A stretch of DNA of 64,000 nucleotides from Hyphomonadaceae bacterium. GTDB taxonomy: Bacteria > Pseudomonadota > Alphaproteobacteria > Caulobacterales > Aquidulcibacteraceae. Positions 17,972 to 25,140 of this stretch are shown in pieces. A program made the position numbers and the translations under genes. The notes beneath the pieces are model-generated. The model ran no database searches. It was given only the letters and a program-made list of their open reading frames with translations, and was not told the DNA's origin. How positions within the stretch are numbered: position 1 is the stretch's first letter; every line of letters starts with the position of its first letter. Location of the stretch: NCBI GenBank assembly GCA_014378995.1, contig JACMMP010000130.1, positions 26,602 through 90,601 on the forward strand, read 5' to 3'.

Positions 17972-18540
17972 TGAAGCTTGCTGGCTTGGCTGTGATTGTG
18001 CTCGCGCTGGCGGCATGTTCGCCGCAACAGGACGCCAAAACGGCCGAGATTCCCGCGGCGACCTCGGCTGCGCAACAAGCAGCGTGCAGTGCGGAAACGT
18101 CACGCGATTGGTCGGCGGTCGGCAGCCAGTATTATGTGATCGAAGCGGAGGCGCGGGGCGACACGTGCGCCGGAGCGGTCGCGACGATCCGCATCCGCGC
18201 ACGCGAAGGCGCCGTCCTGTTCACGCGCGACTATCCGATCGCGCAAGTGCCGCTCGCCTTCAACCCGAACAGCGATCAAACCGGTTTGCGCACAGATCTT
18301 GACGCATGGACGCAGAACACGGCGGAGCCGCCGACCGCGGACACCCTGCCCGCATGGCCCAGCGGCGCGTCGCGTCCGCCAGGCTTTGACCCGGCAGTGG
18401 GGCGCAATGCTTACGAAGCCGCGCGCGGCGCGCAGGGTCCTGTGTTTTGCTATCCGGACGGCGGCGAGAGCAATGCGTGCGTCGCCCTCGCCGGCGACGC
18501 CGCCACGTTCCTGGGCTCGCTTACGCCCGAGCGGATGTGA
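17971..18540 (+). CDS. Lipoprotein, third of three paralogues
   Basis: A 189-aa predicted lipoprotein (MKLAGLAVIVLALAAC). The mature part repeats the family layout: ACSAETSRDWSAV, EARGDTCAGAVATIRIR, then PVFCYPDG and NACVALAG near the C-terminus. A longer Ala/Gln/Thr linker follows the lipobox. The ATG shares one base with the previous stop. It is the last gene of the operon. Confidence 0.8.
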   Translation: MKLAGLAVIVLALAACSPQQDAKTAEIPAATSAAQQAACSAETSRDWSAVGSQYYVIEAEARGDTCAGAVATIRIRAREGAVLFTRDYPIAQVPLAFNPNSDQTGLRTDLDAWTQNTAEPPTADTLPAWPSGASRPPGFDPAVGRNAYEAARGAQGPVFCYPDGGESNACVALAGDAATFLGSLTPERM

Positions 18541-18668
18541 GCGGCGCCAAGCGAACAGCTACCCGCATTTCGCCTCCCTGTAGCCGGTGCGCCGCACATT
18601 ACGCCTGATGCAGTTGGGATTAGCCATGGCGCTTTTCAGCGGCGGCGACGCATACTATCTTTCGATCT

Positions 18669-18693
18669 CCGGCGGCGGGCGCCGGTTGTTTTT
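18669..18693 (+). terminator. Intrinsic terminator or attenuator before the micro-ORF
   Basis: CCGGCG (18669-18674) pairs with CGCCGG (18680-18685) over a 5-base loop and is followed by TTGTTTTT (18686-18693). It ends 5 bases before the Shine-Dalgarno of the micro-ORF. It could terminate the lipoprotein operon or attenuate transcription into the micro-ORF. Confidence 0.6.
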
Positions 18694-18698
18694 AAGAA

Positions 18699-18711
18699 AA
18701 GGAGGTGATCC
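18699..18711 (+). promoter_or_regulatory. Exceptionally long Shine-Dalgarno sequence
   Basis: AAGGAGGTGATCC is complementary over all 13 bases to the conserved 3' end of 16S rRNA. It directly abuts ATG 18712; the GGAGG core lies 6 bases upstream. No other start site seen in the window comes close to this match. Confidence 0.75.
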
Positions 18712-18780
18712 ATGTCTCATTGTCACTCGTTAGAGGCACTGTCGCAGATTTGGACCACCTTGTCGGTGGCGTGCTCCTAA
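18712..18780 (+). CDS. Micro-ORF, 22 codons
   Basis: ATG to TAA encodes MSHCHSLEALSQIWTTLSVA followed by CS. The strong ribosome site argues for translation. No plus-strand gene follows; a terminator is found 30 bases later. The unit might be a small protein, a leader peptide without a downstream gene, or a dual-function small RNA. The peptide is too short to match to a family. Confidence 0.5.
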   Translation: MSHCHSLEALSQIWTTLSVACS

Positions 18781-18787
18781 ACGATCG

Positions 18788-18850
18788 CCCCGTAGGGGAC
18801 TGACAATGGAAGGGCCGCGGGGCGAAAGCCTTGCGGCCCTTCGGTTTGTT
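18788..18850 (+). terminator. Hairpin and intrinsic terminator after the micro-ORF
   Basis: A small CCCC-GTA-GGGG hairpin (18788-18798) precedes AAGGGCCGC (18810-18818) paired with GCGGCCCTT (18833-18841). An inner GGC-GAAA-GCC tetraloop stem lies between the arms and TTTGTTT follows. The micro-ORF transcript would therefore be about 150-200 nt. Confidence 0.7.
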
Positions 18851-18896
18851 TAGCCCACAAGCGAAGGCGTTGCCCAAAGCCGACCCGCAAAAAGAT

Positions 18897-18920
18897 GAGG
18901 GCGGGATTGCTCCCGCCCTC
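18897..18920. terminator. Terminator of spmX-like gene
   Basis: GAGGGCGGGA (18897-18906) pairs with TCCCGCCCTC (18911-18920). On the minus strand it is followed by ATCTTTTTG, and on the plus strand by TTTAGTT, so it can work in both directions between convergent units. Confidence 0.75.
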
Positions 18921-18951
18921 TTTAGTTATCACCAGCGTTATCGATTGAAGC

Positions 18952-20121
18952 TTAGGTTGCCGCGTCGCGCGGCGAGCGCCAGAAGCCGTAGGCCGCCAGA
19001 GCGGCCGCCAGTACGCCAGGCGTCACGATCGCGGCGGCAGCGACGATCTCGATCGTCTCGCCCGCGCCGTTGAACAGGAGCGAAGAGCCGAGCGCGACCA
19101 AGCCGAGGCCGAAGATCAGCAGCGCCGCGAGGCCGGCCTGCTCGAACGGAGCGGCGCGCCTGGCTTGCGATGCGCGGCGCATCTCACGGATACGGCGATC
19201 GACATTCAGCTCCGGCGCGACACTGACCACTTTCTCTTTGGCTTCGCGCTTGGCGAAGCTGAACAGCGGCTTGCGTTTTATTTCTTGCGCCGCGTGGGCG
19301 CGGCGCGTCGCTTCGCGCACGTTGTCGAGCGGGCGAGCGACGGGTTTGGCGTGTGCGGTGACGATCTCGTCGTCATCCTCGGCAACGTCATTGGCCACTT
19401 GCGTCAGCAGCAACGCTTCGGTTTGCGGCTCGGCCCGCAGAATTTCAGTGAGGCGCACCGCGGGCTCAAAGACGGGCGTCTCGACGATCGGTTCTGCTTC
19501 GGGAAGCGCAAATTCGAGGACGTTCGCGGCGGCGGAGGCATGCGAGCCGATGGCGACCGGCTGGAAACGCGGTTGCGCCGCAAGTCTGACTGCGGACTTC
19601 ACCGGCGCGCCCAGGATAGAGGCAGCATAGTCAAGTTTGGGGCGCTGCATCACGGAGGGGGTTGCGGCGCATGGCAGGTCTTTCAAGAACAGATTTTTTT
19701 CCGCCGCGCGGCGGCGGACGAGCAGCTCGGCGATCTCAAGTTCGCCGCCTATTTCGACTTTGCGCCAAGCGTCCATGGCGCAGGCGGCGGCGACGACATC
19801 ACCGGCGTTCACGCGCCGCAGCGTTTGGCTCTGGGCGAAGGGTTCCAGGCCGATGGAAAATGCGAACGAGACCAGCGCATCGAATTGCGATTGCGTGAGC
19901 GGTTGCGTTACTAGCGCGTTCACCACACTCTCGACTGGGGCCAGATCGAGCGAAAGCAGCTCGGTCGCTTCGTTTTGGGTCACGGCGGGGCCGCATTGGC
20001 CGACCCGCACGTGGCTGAAGCCGACGACCCAGGTTCCGTCAGGCAGTTGCGCGGGGTCGGCGCGGAAGCCTTCGTACTCTTGGATGAGCGAAAGGCCGGC
20101 AGTGGAGATGGCGTACGTCAT
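18952..20121 (-). CDS. spmX: SpmX-like polar muramidase-domain membrane protein
   Basis: A 389-aa protein with an N-terminal phage-lysozyme (GH24) domain (about 1-150). E17 in QEYEGFR is in the catalytic position, with AQLPDGTWVVGFSH and LTQSQFDALVSFAFSIG. A long acidic/proline-containing linker follows, then two C-terminal membrane helices (about 332-350 and 358-380). No signal peptide is present. This order is that of Caulobacter SpmX, which recruits the kinase DivJ to the stalked pole. A sigma-54-type promoter lies 78-92 bp upstream. Phage endolysin is unlikely because of the linker and anchors. Confidence 0.85.
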   Translation of the reverse strand: MTYAISTAGLSLIQEYEGFRADPAQLPDGTWVVGFSHVRVGQCGPAVTQNEATELLSLDLAPVESVVNALVTQPLTQSQFDALVSFAFSIGLEPFAQSQTLRRVNAGDVVAAACAMDAWRKVEIGGELEIAELLVRRRAAEKNLFLKDLPCAATPSVMQRPKLDYAASILGAPVKSAVRLAAQPRFQPVAIGSHASAAANVLEFALPEAEPIVETPVFEPAVRLTEILRAEPQTEALLLTQVANDVAEDDDEIVTAHAKPVARPLDNVREATRRAHAAQEIKRKPLFSFAKREAKEKVVSVAPELNVDRRIREMRRASQARRAAPFEQAGLAALLIFGLGLVALGSSLLFNGAGETIEIVAAAAIVTPGVLAAALAAYGFWRSPRDAAT

Positions 20122-20198
20122 TGTCGAATGCCTTTCGGGCGTATTTCACGTCCGGCGTGCCGTTTCGGGGCTGATGGACGGCGGACTTCTCCTTTCAG

Positions 20199-20213
20199 GC
20201 AAGTGCGGCGCCA
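20199..20213 (-). promoter_or_regulatory. Sigma-54 -24/-12 promoter for spmX-like gene
   Basis: On the minus strand TGGC, 7 bases, then TTGC reads TGGCGCCGCACTTGC. This matches the sigma-54 consensus TGGCACG-N4-TTGC with exact GG/GC spacing. The predicted start of transcription is about 65 bases before ATG 20121. Caulobacter spmX is known to depend on sigma-54 and its activator TacA. Confidence 0.65.
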
Positions 20214-20326
20214 AATGCGCGCGCTGAGGGTGAACCTGCGTTAGGCATCTTAGTCGCGCCGGGCGCTATTCGCGGGCGCCGACAGGCGCTAAAACGGGGC
20301 CGGGAATCACTCGAAGTATCGGCGCC

Positions 20327-20521
20327 ATGACGAAACCAAACACAATCATCGATTGTGGCTGCGGCGCCAGCTACGAGCGCCGCGAAGTCCAATTGCCAAT
20401 CAAGGATATCGGCTGCTTCGATTGCAGCGATTGCGGCGCGCGTTTGGAAATCTGGTCGAGCCGCACCGTGCCGGCGTTCAAGCGCGTCGATGCTGTGGAT
20501 GCGGCGGCCAAGCGCGCCTAA
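20327..20521 (+). CDS. Small zinc-ribbon-like protein
   Basis: A 64-aa protein. Cysteines in IDCGCGASYERR and IGCFDCSDCGARLEIW form CxC and CxxCxxC groups fitting a zinc-binding ribbon. It ends in a lysine/arginine-rich tail. It could be a small nucleic-acid or protein-interaction factor; no family is assigned. Its last 4 bases overlap a possible convergent gene. Confidence 0.65.
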   Translation: MTKPNTIIDCGCGASYERREVQLPIKDIGCFDCSDCGARLEIWSSRTVPAFKRVDAVDAAAKRA

Positions 20522-20706
20522 GCGTCCGCCTTCATGGGGCGATGCGGTTCATTGTCGTGGTAAAACACTTCGGTAAAGTCCTGCACGTCGTAAAATTGCG
20601 CGCAGATCGGGCAAGCCATGTACCGGTCAGCCAGCACGACGGCATCTGCGCCGAAGAGGCGGCGCTTAAGCTCGATCAGTCGGCGCGTACGTTCGGCCTC
20701 TTCCAT
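20518..20706 (-). CDS. Possible small Cys/His protein
   Basis: A 62-aa frame: a charged helix (EEAERTRRLIELKRRLFG) then YMACPICAQFYDVQDFTEVF and HDNEPHRP. The CPIC pair and two histidines could bind a metal. There is no good ribosome site at the first ATG; translation might begin at a later one. Moderate doubt remains. Confidence 0.45.
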   Translation of the reverse strand: MEEAERTRRLIELKRRLFGADAVVLADRYMACPICAQFYDVQDFTEVFYHDNEPHRPMKADA

Positions 20707-20796
20707 CGCAACGCAATTCGCCAGCGAGGCCCGAAGTTCCAGGGATGTAACCGCCCCTTACCTAGCCGCACCGATCACAGCTGAGTGAAACGCGGC

Positions 20797-22191
20797 TCAG
20801 CTTAGGAGAATGACAGTCGCCAAACCGAGGAAGGCGAGAAAGCCCACCACGTCGGTTACGAAGGTGACGAACACCGACGAACTGACGGCCGGATCGGCGC
20901 CGAAGCGGCGGAGCGTCAGCGGAACGAGAATGCCGGCAAGACCCGCGCAGGCGAAGTTGATCAAAACGGCGAGCGCGATGGCGACCGCGAGCAACGGCCG
21001 TTCTGGAAACCAAAACCAAACCACAATGGATAGCACGACCGCGAAGATCGCGCCGTTGGACACGGCGGTCAGCCCTTCGCGCATCACGTAACGAGGGGCG
21101 TTGGATTCGTTCAGGTCGCGCGCAGCAATGGCGCGCACAGCGACGGCGAGCGCCTGCGTGCCGGCGTTGCCGCCCATCGAGGCGACGATGGGCATCAGGA
21201 TGGCGAGCGCGACGAGTTGGTTGATCGAGCCCTGGAAGGCGCTGATGACGCTCGATGCGGCGATAGCGGTGCCGAGATTGACCAGGAGCCACGGCGCACG
21301 GGCGCGCACCGATTTGAAGACGCTGTCGGTCTGCGCGGCTTCGCTGACGCCGGCGAGCTTCAGCAAATCTTCTTCGCCCTCTTCGCTGATGACATCGACG
21401 ATGTCATCGACGGTGACCATGCCGGTGAGGCGCCCGGCTTCGTCTACCACTGGCGCCGAGGCCATGTGATATTTCTGAAACGTCTGCGCCACCTCTTCTT
21501 GATCCATTTCCGGCCGGATCAGGATGAGGGGCGAGCGCATCATGGCTCTAATGGGCGTGGACCGCCCGGCGCGGATGAGGCTCGATACGCGCACGGCGCC
21601 GATCGGGCGCATGGCGGCGTCAACGACGTAGATTTCGAAGAATTCGTCCGGCAATTCCTCGGCGTTTGCACGCAAGCGGTCGATGACGTCGCCGACCGTG
21701 TCGCCCTCCGGGGCGGCGACGTATTCGCGCTGCATCAAGCGCCCGGCGGTTTCCTCGTCGAATGAAAGCGCCTCTTCGACCGCGAGGCGGGTGTCCTCGT
21801 CGGCCGCGGCAAGAACTTGGCCCAGCTGCTTTTCGTCAATGTCGGCGGCGACGGCGGCCGCGTCGTCGGTGTCGAGCTGGCCGAGCGCCTTGGCGACGTA
21901 ATCGGCCGGGAGCTCCGGCAGCACCTCCTCGCGGCGCTCCCAGGAGAGATCGGCCAGCACCTCGACCGGGAGTTCCTTGCCGATCAGGCGCGCCAAGGTA
22001 CGCGCAGTCTCGAGCGGGACGTGTTCGAGTACGTCAGCGAGGTCGGGCGCGCCAAGCCCGGCGATGAGACGGCGCAGCAGCGGCGCGTCGCGATCACCCG
22101 CCGCGCCGATGACGCTGGCGATGAAGTGCGAGTCTTCGGAGGGCGTGCGGCGCGTCTGGTCGGCGGCCGCCGGTTCGTTCTCGGTGCTCAT
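20797..22191 (-). CDS. mgtE: Magnesium transporter MgtE
   Basis: A Mg2+ channel of 464 aa. The N domain (helical repeats, ADVLEHVPLETARTLARLIG) leads to a CBS pair (about 150-275). Five membrane helices follow, with SMGGNAGTQALAVAVRAIA in the pore-forming region. Intracellular Mg2+ binding to the N and CBS domains is known to gate this family. ATG 22191 is chosen; a TTG 42 bases upstream with GGGGGAGG nearby is an alternative. Confidence 0.93.
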   Translation of the reverse strand: MSTENEPAAADQTRRTPSEDSHFIASVIGAAGDRDAPLLRRLIAGLGAPDLADVLEHVPLETARTLARLIGKELPVEVLADLSWERREEVLPELPADYVAKALGQLDTDDAAAVAADIDEKQLGQVLAAADEDTRLAVEEALSFDEETAGRLMQREYVAAPEGDTVGDVIDRLRANAEELPDEFFEIYVVDAAMRPIGAVRVSSLIRAGRSTPIRAMMRSPLILIRPEMDQEEVAQTFQKYHMASAPVVDEAGRLTGMVTVDDIVDVISEEGEEDLLKLAGVSEAAQTDSVFKSVRARAPWLLVNLGTAIAASSVISAFQGSINQLVALAILMPIVASMGGNAGTQALAVAVRAIAARDLNESNAPRYVMREGLTAVSNGAIFAVVLSIVVWFWFPERPLLAVAIALAVLINFACAGLAGILVPLTLRRFGADPAVSSSVFVTFVTDVVGFLAFLGLATVILLS

Positions 22192-22346
22192 CGGCCGTCG
22201 CTTCGCGTTGGAGTAATGTTTCGCCTCCCCCAAACGCCGCGTTGCCGCTCAGGTCAAGCTTTGATTTAGCGCGCGTCAATCCGGCGCTAGGAATTTGGCG
22301 CTCTAACGCACATATGCTTCGACGCACTCAGAACGAGGACGCCTTC

Positions 22347-23666
22347 ATGCTGCGCTACGCCGCCCCCGCCGCTTTGCTGATGTTTGCCTTGCCAGCAGCG
22401 GCGCAGGATCATTCCGGCCACGAAGGCCACACGCCGCCGGCGGCGCAGCAACCTGAGCATGACCACGGCCCGGCCCAGCCAGAGGCGGCGCATCGCGATC
22501 ACGATATGACCGCCATGACTGGGATCTACGGCGCTTACGCTATGGGCCGCGACGCATCGGGCACGGCTTGGCAGCCGGACGTCTCGAGCCATGGCGGCGT
22601 GCACGCGCAGCACGGCGACTGGATGCTGATGGGCCACGCCATGCTGAACGGCGTATATTCCTGGCAGGACGGGCCGCGCGGCGATGAGAAGGCGTTTCTC
22701 GCGGGCATGATAATGGGCGCGGCGCGGCGGGACTTCGCAAGCGGCACGCTCAATTTGCGCGCCATGCTCTCACCCGATCCGTTCATGGGCGCGAGCGGGT
22801 ATCCGCTGTTGCTGGCGGCGGGCGAGACGGCCAACGGCGTCGATCCGCTGGTCGATCGCCAACACCCGCACGATCTCTTCATGGAATTATCGGCGGCCTA
22901 TTCGCATCGGCTCGGGGCGGACTCGTCGGTGTTTGTGTATGGCGGGCTGCCTGGCGAGCCGGCGTTCGGGCCGCCGCCCTTCATGCATCGGATGGCGGCG
23001 ATGGATTCGCCCGAGGCGCCTATCACGCACCATTGGTTTGATTCCACGCACATCACGTTCGGCGTGGTGACGGCGGGCTATGTGCGCGGCGACTGGAAAA
23101 TCGAAGCCTCGCAGTTTCGCGGCCGCGAACCGGACGAAGAGCGCTACGACATTGAGACGGGCGAGTTGGATTCCACCGCAGTACGGCTCAGTTGGAATCC
23201 GACTGAGAATTGGTCGCTGCAGACCTCGTGGGCCGACATCGAGAGCCCGGAAGCGCTGCATCCAGACGAAGATGAGAAGCGTTGGTCGGTCAGCGGCATC
23301 TACACGCGCCAGCTTGGCGAGGACGGCTGGTGGTCGGCGACGATGGCATTTTCGAACAAGGAACGCAGCGACGGCGTCTCGCTCGATGCCTGGGTCGCGG
23401 AAGCTGCGTGGCATCCGAACGAGAGCTGGACCGTCTTTGCCCGCGGCGAAGCGATCGAAGCCGATGAGCTTGGCGCCCATCACGGACCGGTTGAAAACGT
23501 GGCGCGCCGCAGCTTCGGCGCGATCCGCGACTGGCGCATCAACGAACATGCCGTGTTCGGCGTCGGCGCGCTGGCGCAGCAGCATTGGGTCAGCGATGCG
23601 CTTGAGCCCAGCTATGACGGCGACCCGGTGGGCGCGATGGGGTTTGTGCGGCTGAAGATCGGTTGA
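22347..23666 (+). CDS. Outer-membrane beta-barrel-like protein, His-rich N-terminus
   Basis: A 439-aa protein with signal peptide MLRYAAPAALLMFALPAAAQ. A histidine-rich stretch follows (DHSGHEGHTPP, QPEHDHGPAQPEAAHRDHD) that could bind Cu or other metals. The body alternates aromatic and polar residues like a porin barrel (WWSATMAFSNKERS, WTVFARGEAIEAD). Similar proteins are often found near copper-resistance genes, but none is seen here. The start at 22347 follows ACGAGGAC. Confidence 0.75.
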   Translation: MLRYAAPAALLMFALPAAAQDHSGHEGHTPPAAQQPEHDHGPAQPEAAHRDHDMTAMTGIYGAYAMGRDASGTAWQPDVSSHGGVHAQHGDWMLMGHAMLNGVYSWQDGPRGDEKAFLAGMIMGAARRDFASGTLNLRAMLSPDPFMGASGYPLLLAAGETANGVDPLVDRQHPHDLFMELSAAYSHRLGADSSVFVYGGLPGEPAFGPPPFMHRMAAMDSPEAPITHHWFDSTHITFGVVTAGYVRGDWKIEASQFRGREPDEERYDIETGELDSTAVRLSWNPTENWSLQTSWADIESPEALHPDEDEKRWSVSGIYTRQLGEDGWWSATMAFSNKERSDGVSLDAWVAEAAWHPNESWTVFARGEAIEADELGAHHGPVENVARRSFGAIRDWRINEHAVFGVGALAQQHWVSDALEPSYDGDPVGAMGFVRLKIG

Positions 23667-23740
23667 CGAAATCGGCCGCGCCTGTGTCGGCAATCCTAGG
23701 CATGGTGCGTCCTTGGGGGGACGGCTGAAGGAGGCACGCG

Positions 23741-24130
23741 ATGGAGGCTGGCGTATCGGTTTGGGTCGGCCGCGTGCTCAGCGCGCTATTTGTGCTGTTC
23801 ATGCTTGGCGCGTCGGTCGCGCCGAAGCTAATGGGCATGCCGGTGGCGGAGGAGACGTTGACAGGGCTCGGCTGGCCGCCGGGCAATGCGTTCTGGATTG
23901 GCGTCGTCGAGTTCGCGCTGGTGGTGCTTTATCTCATCCCGCAAACCAGCGTGCTCGGCGCGGTGCTGTTCATGGGCCTGCTCGGCGGCGCGATGGCGAC
24001 GCACGTCCGCGTCGATAGCCCGCTGTTCAGCCACACGCTGTTTGGCCTCTATCTCGGGCTGATCATGTGGGGCGGACTGTGGCTGCGCGATGAGAAGCTG
24101 CGGACCGTGTTTCCGTGGCGGGGGAGCTAA
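23741..24130 (+). CDS. DoxX-like family membrane protein
   Basis: A 129-aa protein with four predicted membrane helices. WVGRVLSALFVLFMLGASVAPK at the N-terminus and GWPPGNAFWIGVVEF are typical of the DoxX-like family. The biochemical role is not established. A strong GAAGGAGG ribosome site precedes the ATG. Confidence 0.85.
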   Translation: MEAGVSVWVGRVLSALFVLFMLGASVAPKLMGMPVAEETLTGLGWPPGNAFWIGVVEFALVVLYLIPQTSVLGAVLFMGLLGGAMATHVRVDSPLFSHTLFGLYLGLIMWGGLWLRDEKLRTVFPWRGS

Positions 24131-24131
24131 G

Positions 24132-24284
24132 TTACCAAAATCGCTTACTAGCAAACGCCTTGCCGGAGCGGACTTGAGATAGTGTTCAAAGGCTCGAGCC
24201 TTGAGTTCGTCTTCGAACGCGAAGTACGCGACCATGCGCCATGGCCGATAGTTCGCTGTGTGTGGCGACCCACCAGGTTGGCGA
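24132..24284 (-). pseudogene. GIY-YIG endonuclease remnant (truncated, frameshifted)
   Basis: On the minus strand one frame reads HTANYRPWRMVAYFAFED and then ARAFEHYLKS, the C-terminal part of small GIY-YIG (UvrC-like) nucleases. After KS a missing base shifts the frame; the other frame continues SGKAFASKRFW and stops at TAA 24134-24132. The N-terminal GIY and YIG motifs are absent, with a TAG (24287-24285) just upstream. It is a dead 3' fragment. Confidence 0.65.
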
Positions 24285-24325
24285 CTAGGCGTCAGCCATC
24301 CCGAAGCTCGCGAGCGGAGAGCGCA

Positions 24326-24353
24326 GCCCTCCTACGCCAAGGCTACGGAGGGC
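24326..24353. repeat. Small hairpin repeat GCCCTCC-GGAGGGC
   Basis: GCCCTCC (24326-24332) pairs with GGAGGGC (24347-24353), enclosing TACGCCAAGGCTAC. It lies between the GIY-YIG remnant and tRNA-Leu and resembles common alphaproteobacterial intergenic repeats. Confidence 0.5.
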
Positions 24354-24380
24354 ATCCTACACTCGCTCCGCGAGCGAGGA

Positions 24381-24465
24381 TGGTGCGCTCGAGAGGACTC
24401 GAACCTCCACGATGTTACTCGCTGCCACCTCAAGGCAGTGCGTCTACCAATTCCGCCACGAGCGC
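24381..24465 (-). tRNA. tRNA-Leu (anticodon GAG)
   Basis: On the minus strand the acceptor arms GCGCTCG and CGAGCGC pair. The D-loop has GGCGGAATTGGTAGACGC and the anticodon stem CTGCC/GGCAG encloses TTGAGGT, giving GAG. A short variable arm follows, then the T-arm GGTTCGAGTCC and an encoded CCA. The 85-nt length and GGTAGACGC are class II leucine features. Confidence 0.95.
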
Positions 24466-24507
24466 ATTTTAGGGCGCGGGGTTAGCAGACCCACCCCAAA
24501 CGAACAA

Positions 24508-24528
24508 GGGCCGGGAATTCCCCGGCCC
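24508..24528 (-). terminator. Terminator of PPC-like gene
   Basis: GGGCCGGG (24508-24515) pairs with CCCGGCCC (24521-24528). The minus strand continues TTGTTCGTTT. It sits 27 bp after the stop of the 24555-25046 gene. Confidence 0.6.
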
Positions 24529-24554
24529 TCGCCCCCTTCTTAGGTCGAACCAGC

Positions 24555-25046
24555 CTACTGGCTGTAGATTTCCGAAATCGTCAGCTGCGCCGGCTGGGCC
24601 GCGCCGCTGGAATAGGTCCCGACCCAGATTTCGTACCGGCCGGACTGGGCGTTATTGAACCGGAGCGCCGGGTTCAGGCCGTTCGCGCCGCCATCGTCAT
24701 CGCAATACCAAGCGCCGTCCGGACCGTTGACCACCAAGGTCGTGTCGGAGTTCGCGGCCACTGAGATGATCAGCGGCAGCGAACCCGCGTTGAAGTTAAG
24801 CCGAACGTCCGGCGCGCTGGTGATCATGCCGCGGCAGGACGAACTCATGTTCGCGGCGCTTAGATTGCCGCCCGCGAGCACGTTGACGATGTACGGGTCC
24901 GGCGTGAAGCCGCCGTTCAGCGAGACCGTTCCGTAATTGGGCGTCGCGTTATAGTCCAAGCCGCCGCCACCGCCAGTCGCGGTGCTTGCGCATGCAGTGA
25001 GAGTCATGACGGCCGCAGCCGCCGCCAAAGTGCGTACTAAGTTCAT
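24555..25046 (-). CDS. PPC-like secreted lipoprotein (paralogue A)
   Basis: A 163-aa protein with signal MNLVRTLAAAAAVMTLTAC (lipobox LTAC). The mature part has YGTVSLNGGFTPDPYIVNV, SSSCRGMI, DVRLNFNAGSLPLIISV and TTLVVNGPDGAWYCDDDGG. This resembles bacterial pre-peptidase C-terminal (PPC) beta-sandwich domains, with Asp-rich loops suited to Ca2+. Two cysteines could form a disulfide. It is paralogous to the next gene upstream. ATG 25046 follows GGGGGA. Confidence 0.8.
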   Translation of the reverse strand: MNLVRTLAAAAAVMTLTACASTATGGGGGLDYNATPNYGTVSLNGGFTPDPYIVNVLAGGNLSAANMSSSCRGMITSAPDVRLNFNAGSLPLIISVAANSDTTLVVNGPDGAWYCDDDGGANGLNPALRFNNAQSGRYEIWVGTYSSGAAQPAQLTISEIYSQ

Positions 25047-25098
25047 AGAAAAATCCCCCGCGCCCGATCGCCCGATCGGCGAGCCGCTAAAAAGCAAA

Positions 25099-25124
25099 AA
25101 GGCCGGAGCTTTGGCTCCGGCCTT
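25099..25124 (-). terminator. Intrinsic terminator between the PPC-like paralogues
   Basis: AAGGCCGGAGC (25099-25109) pairs with GCTCCGGCCTT (25114-25124). The minus strand then runs TTTTTGCTTTTT. It ends the transcript of paralogue B, so the two paralogues have separate units or partial readthrough. Confidence 0.85.
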
Positions 25125-25140
25125 ATCGCGATTGGTGTTC

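Noticed and set aside
18699-18711. Possible fragment of 16S rRNA antisense end
   Set aside because: Only the 13 bases complementary to the extreme 3' end are present and nothing further matches rRNA; the position before an ATG explains it as a ribosome site.
18952-20121. Prophage endolysin
   Set aside because: No phage genes are nearby, and the long linker with two C-terminal helices and the sigma-54 promoter fit SpmX instead.
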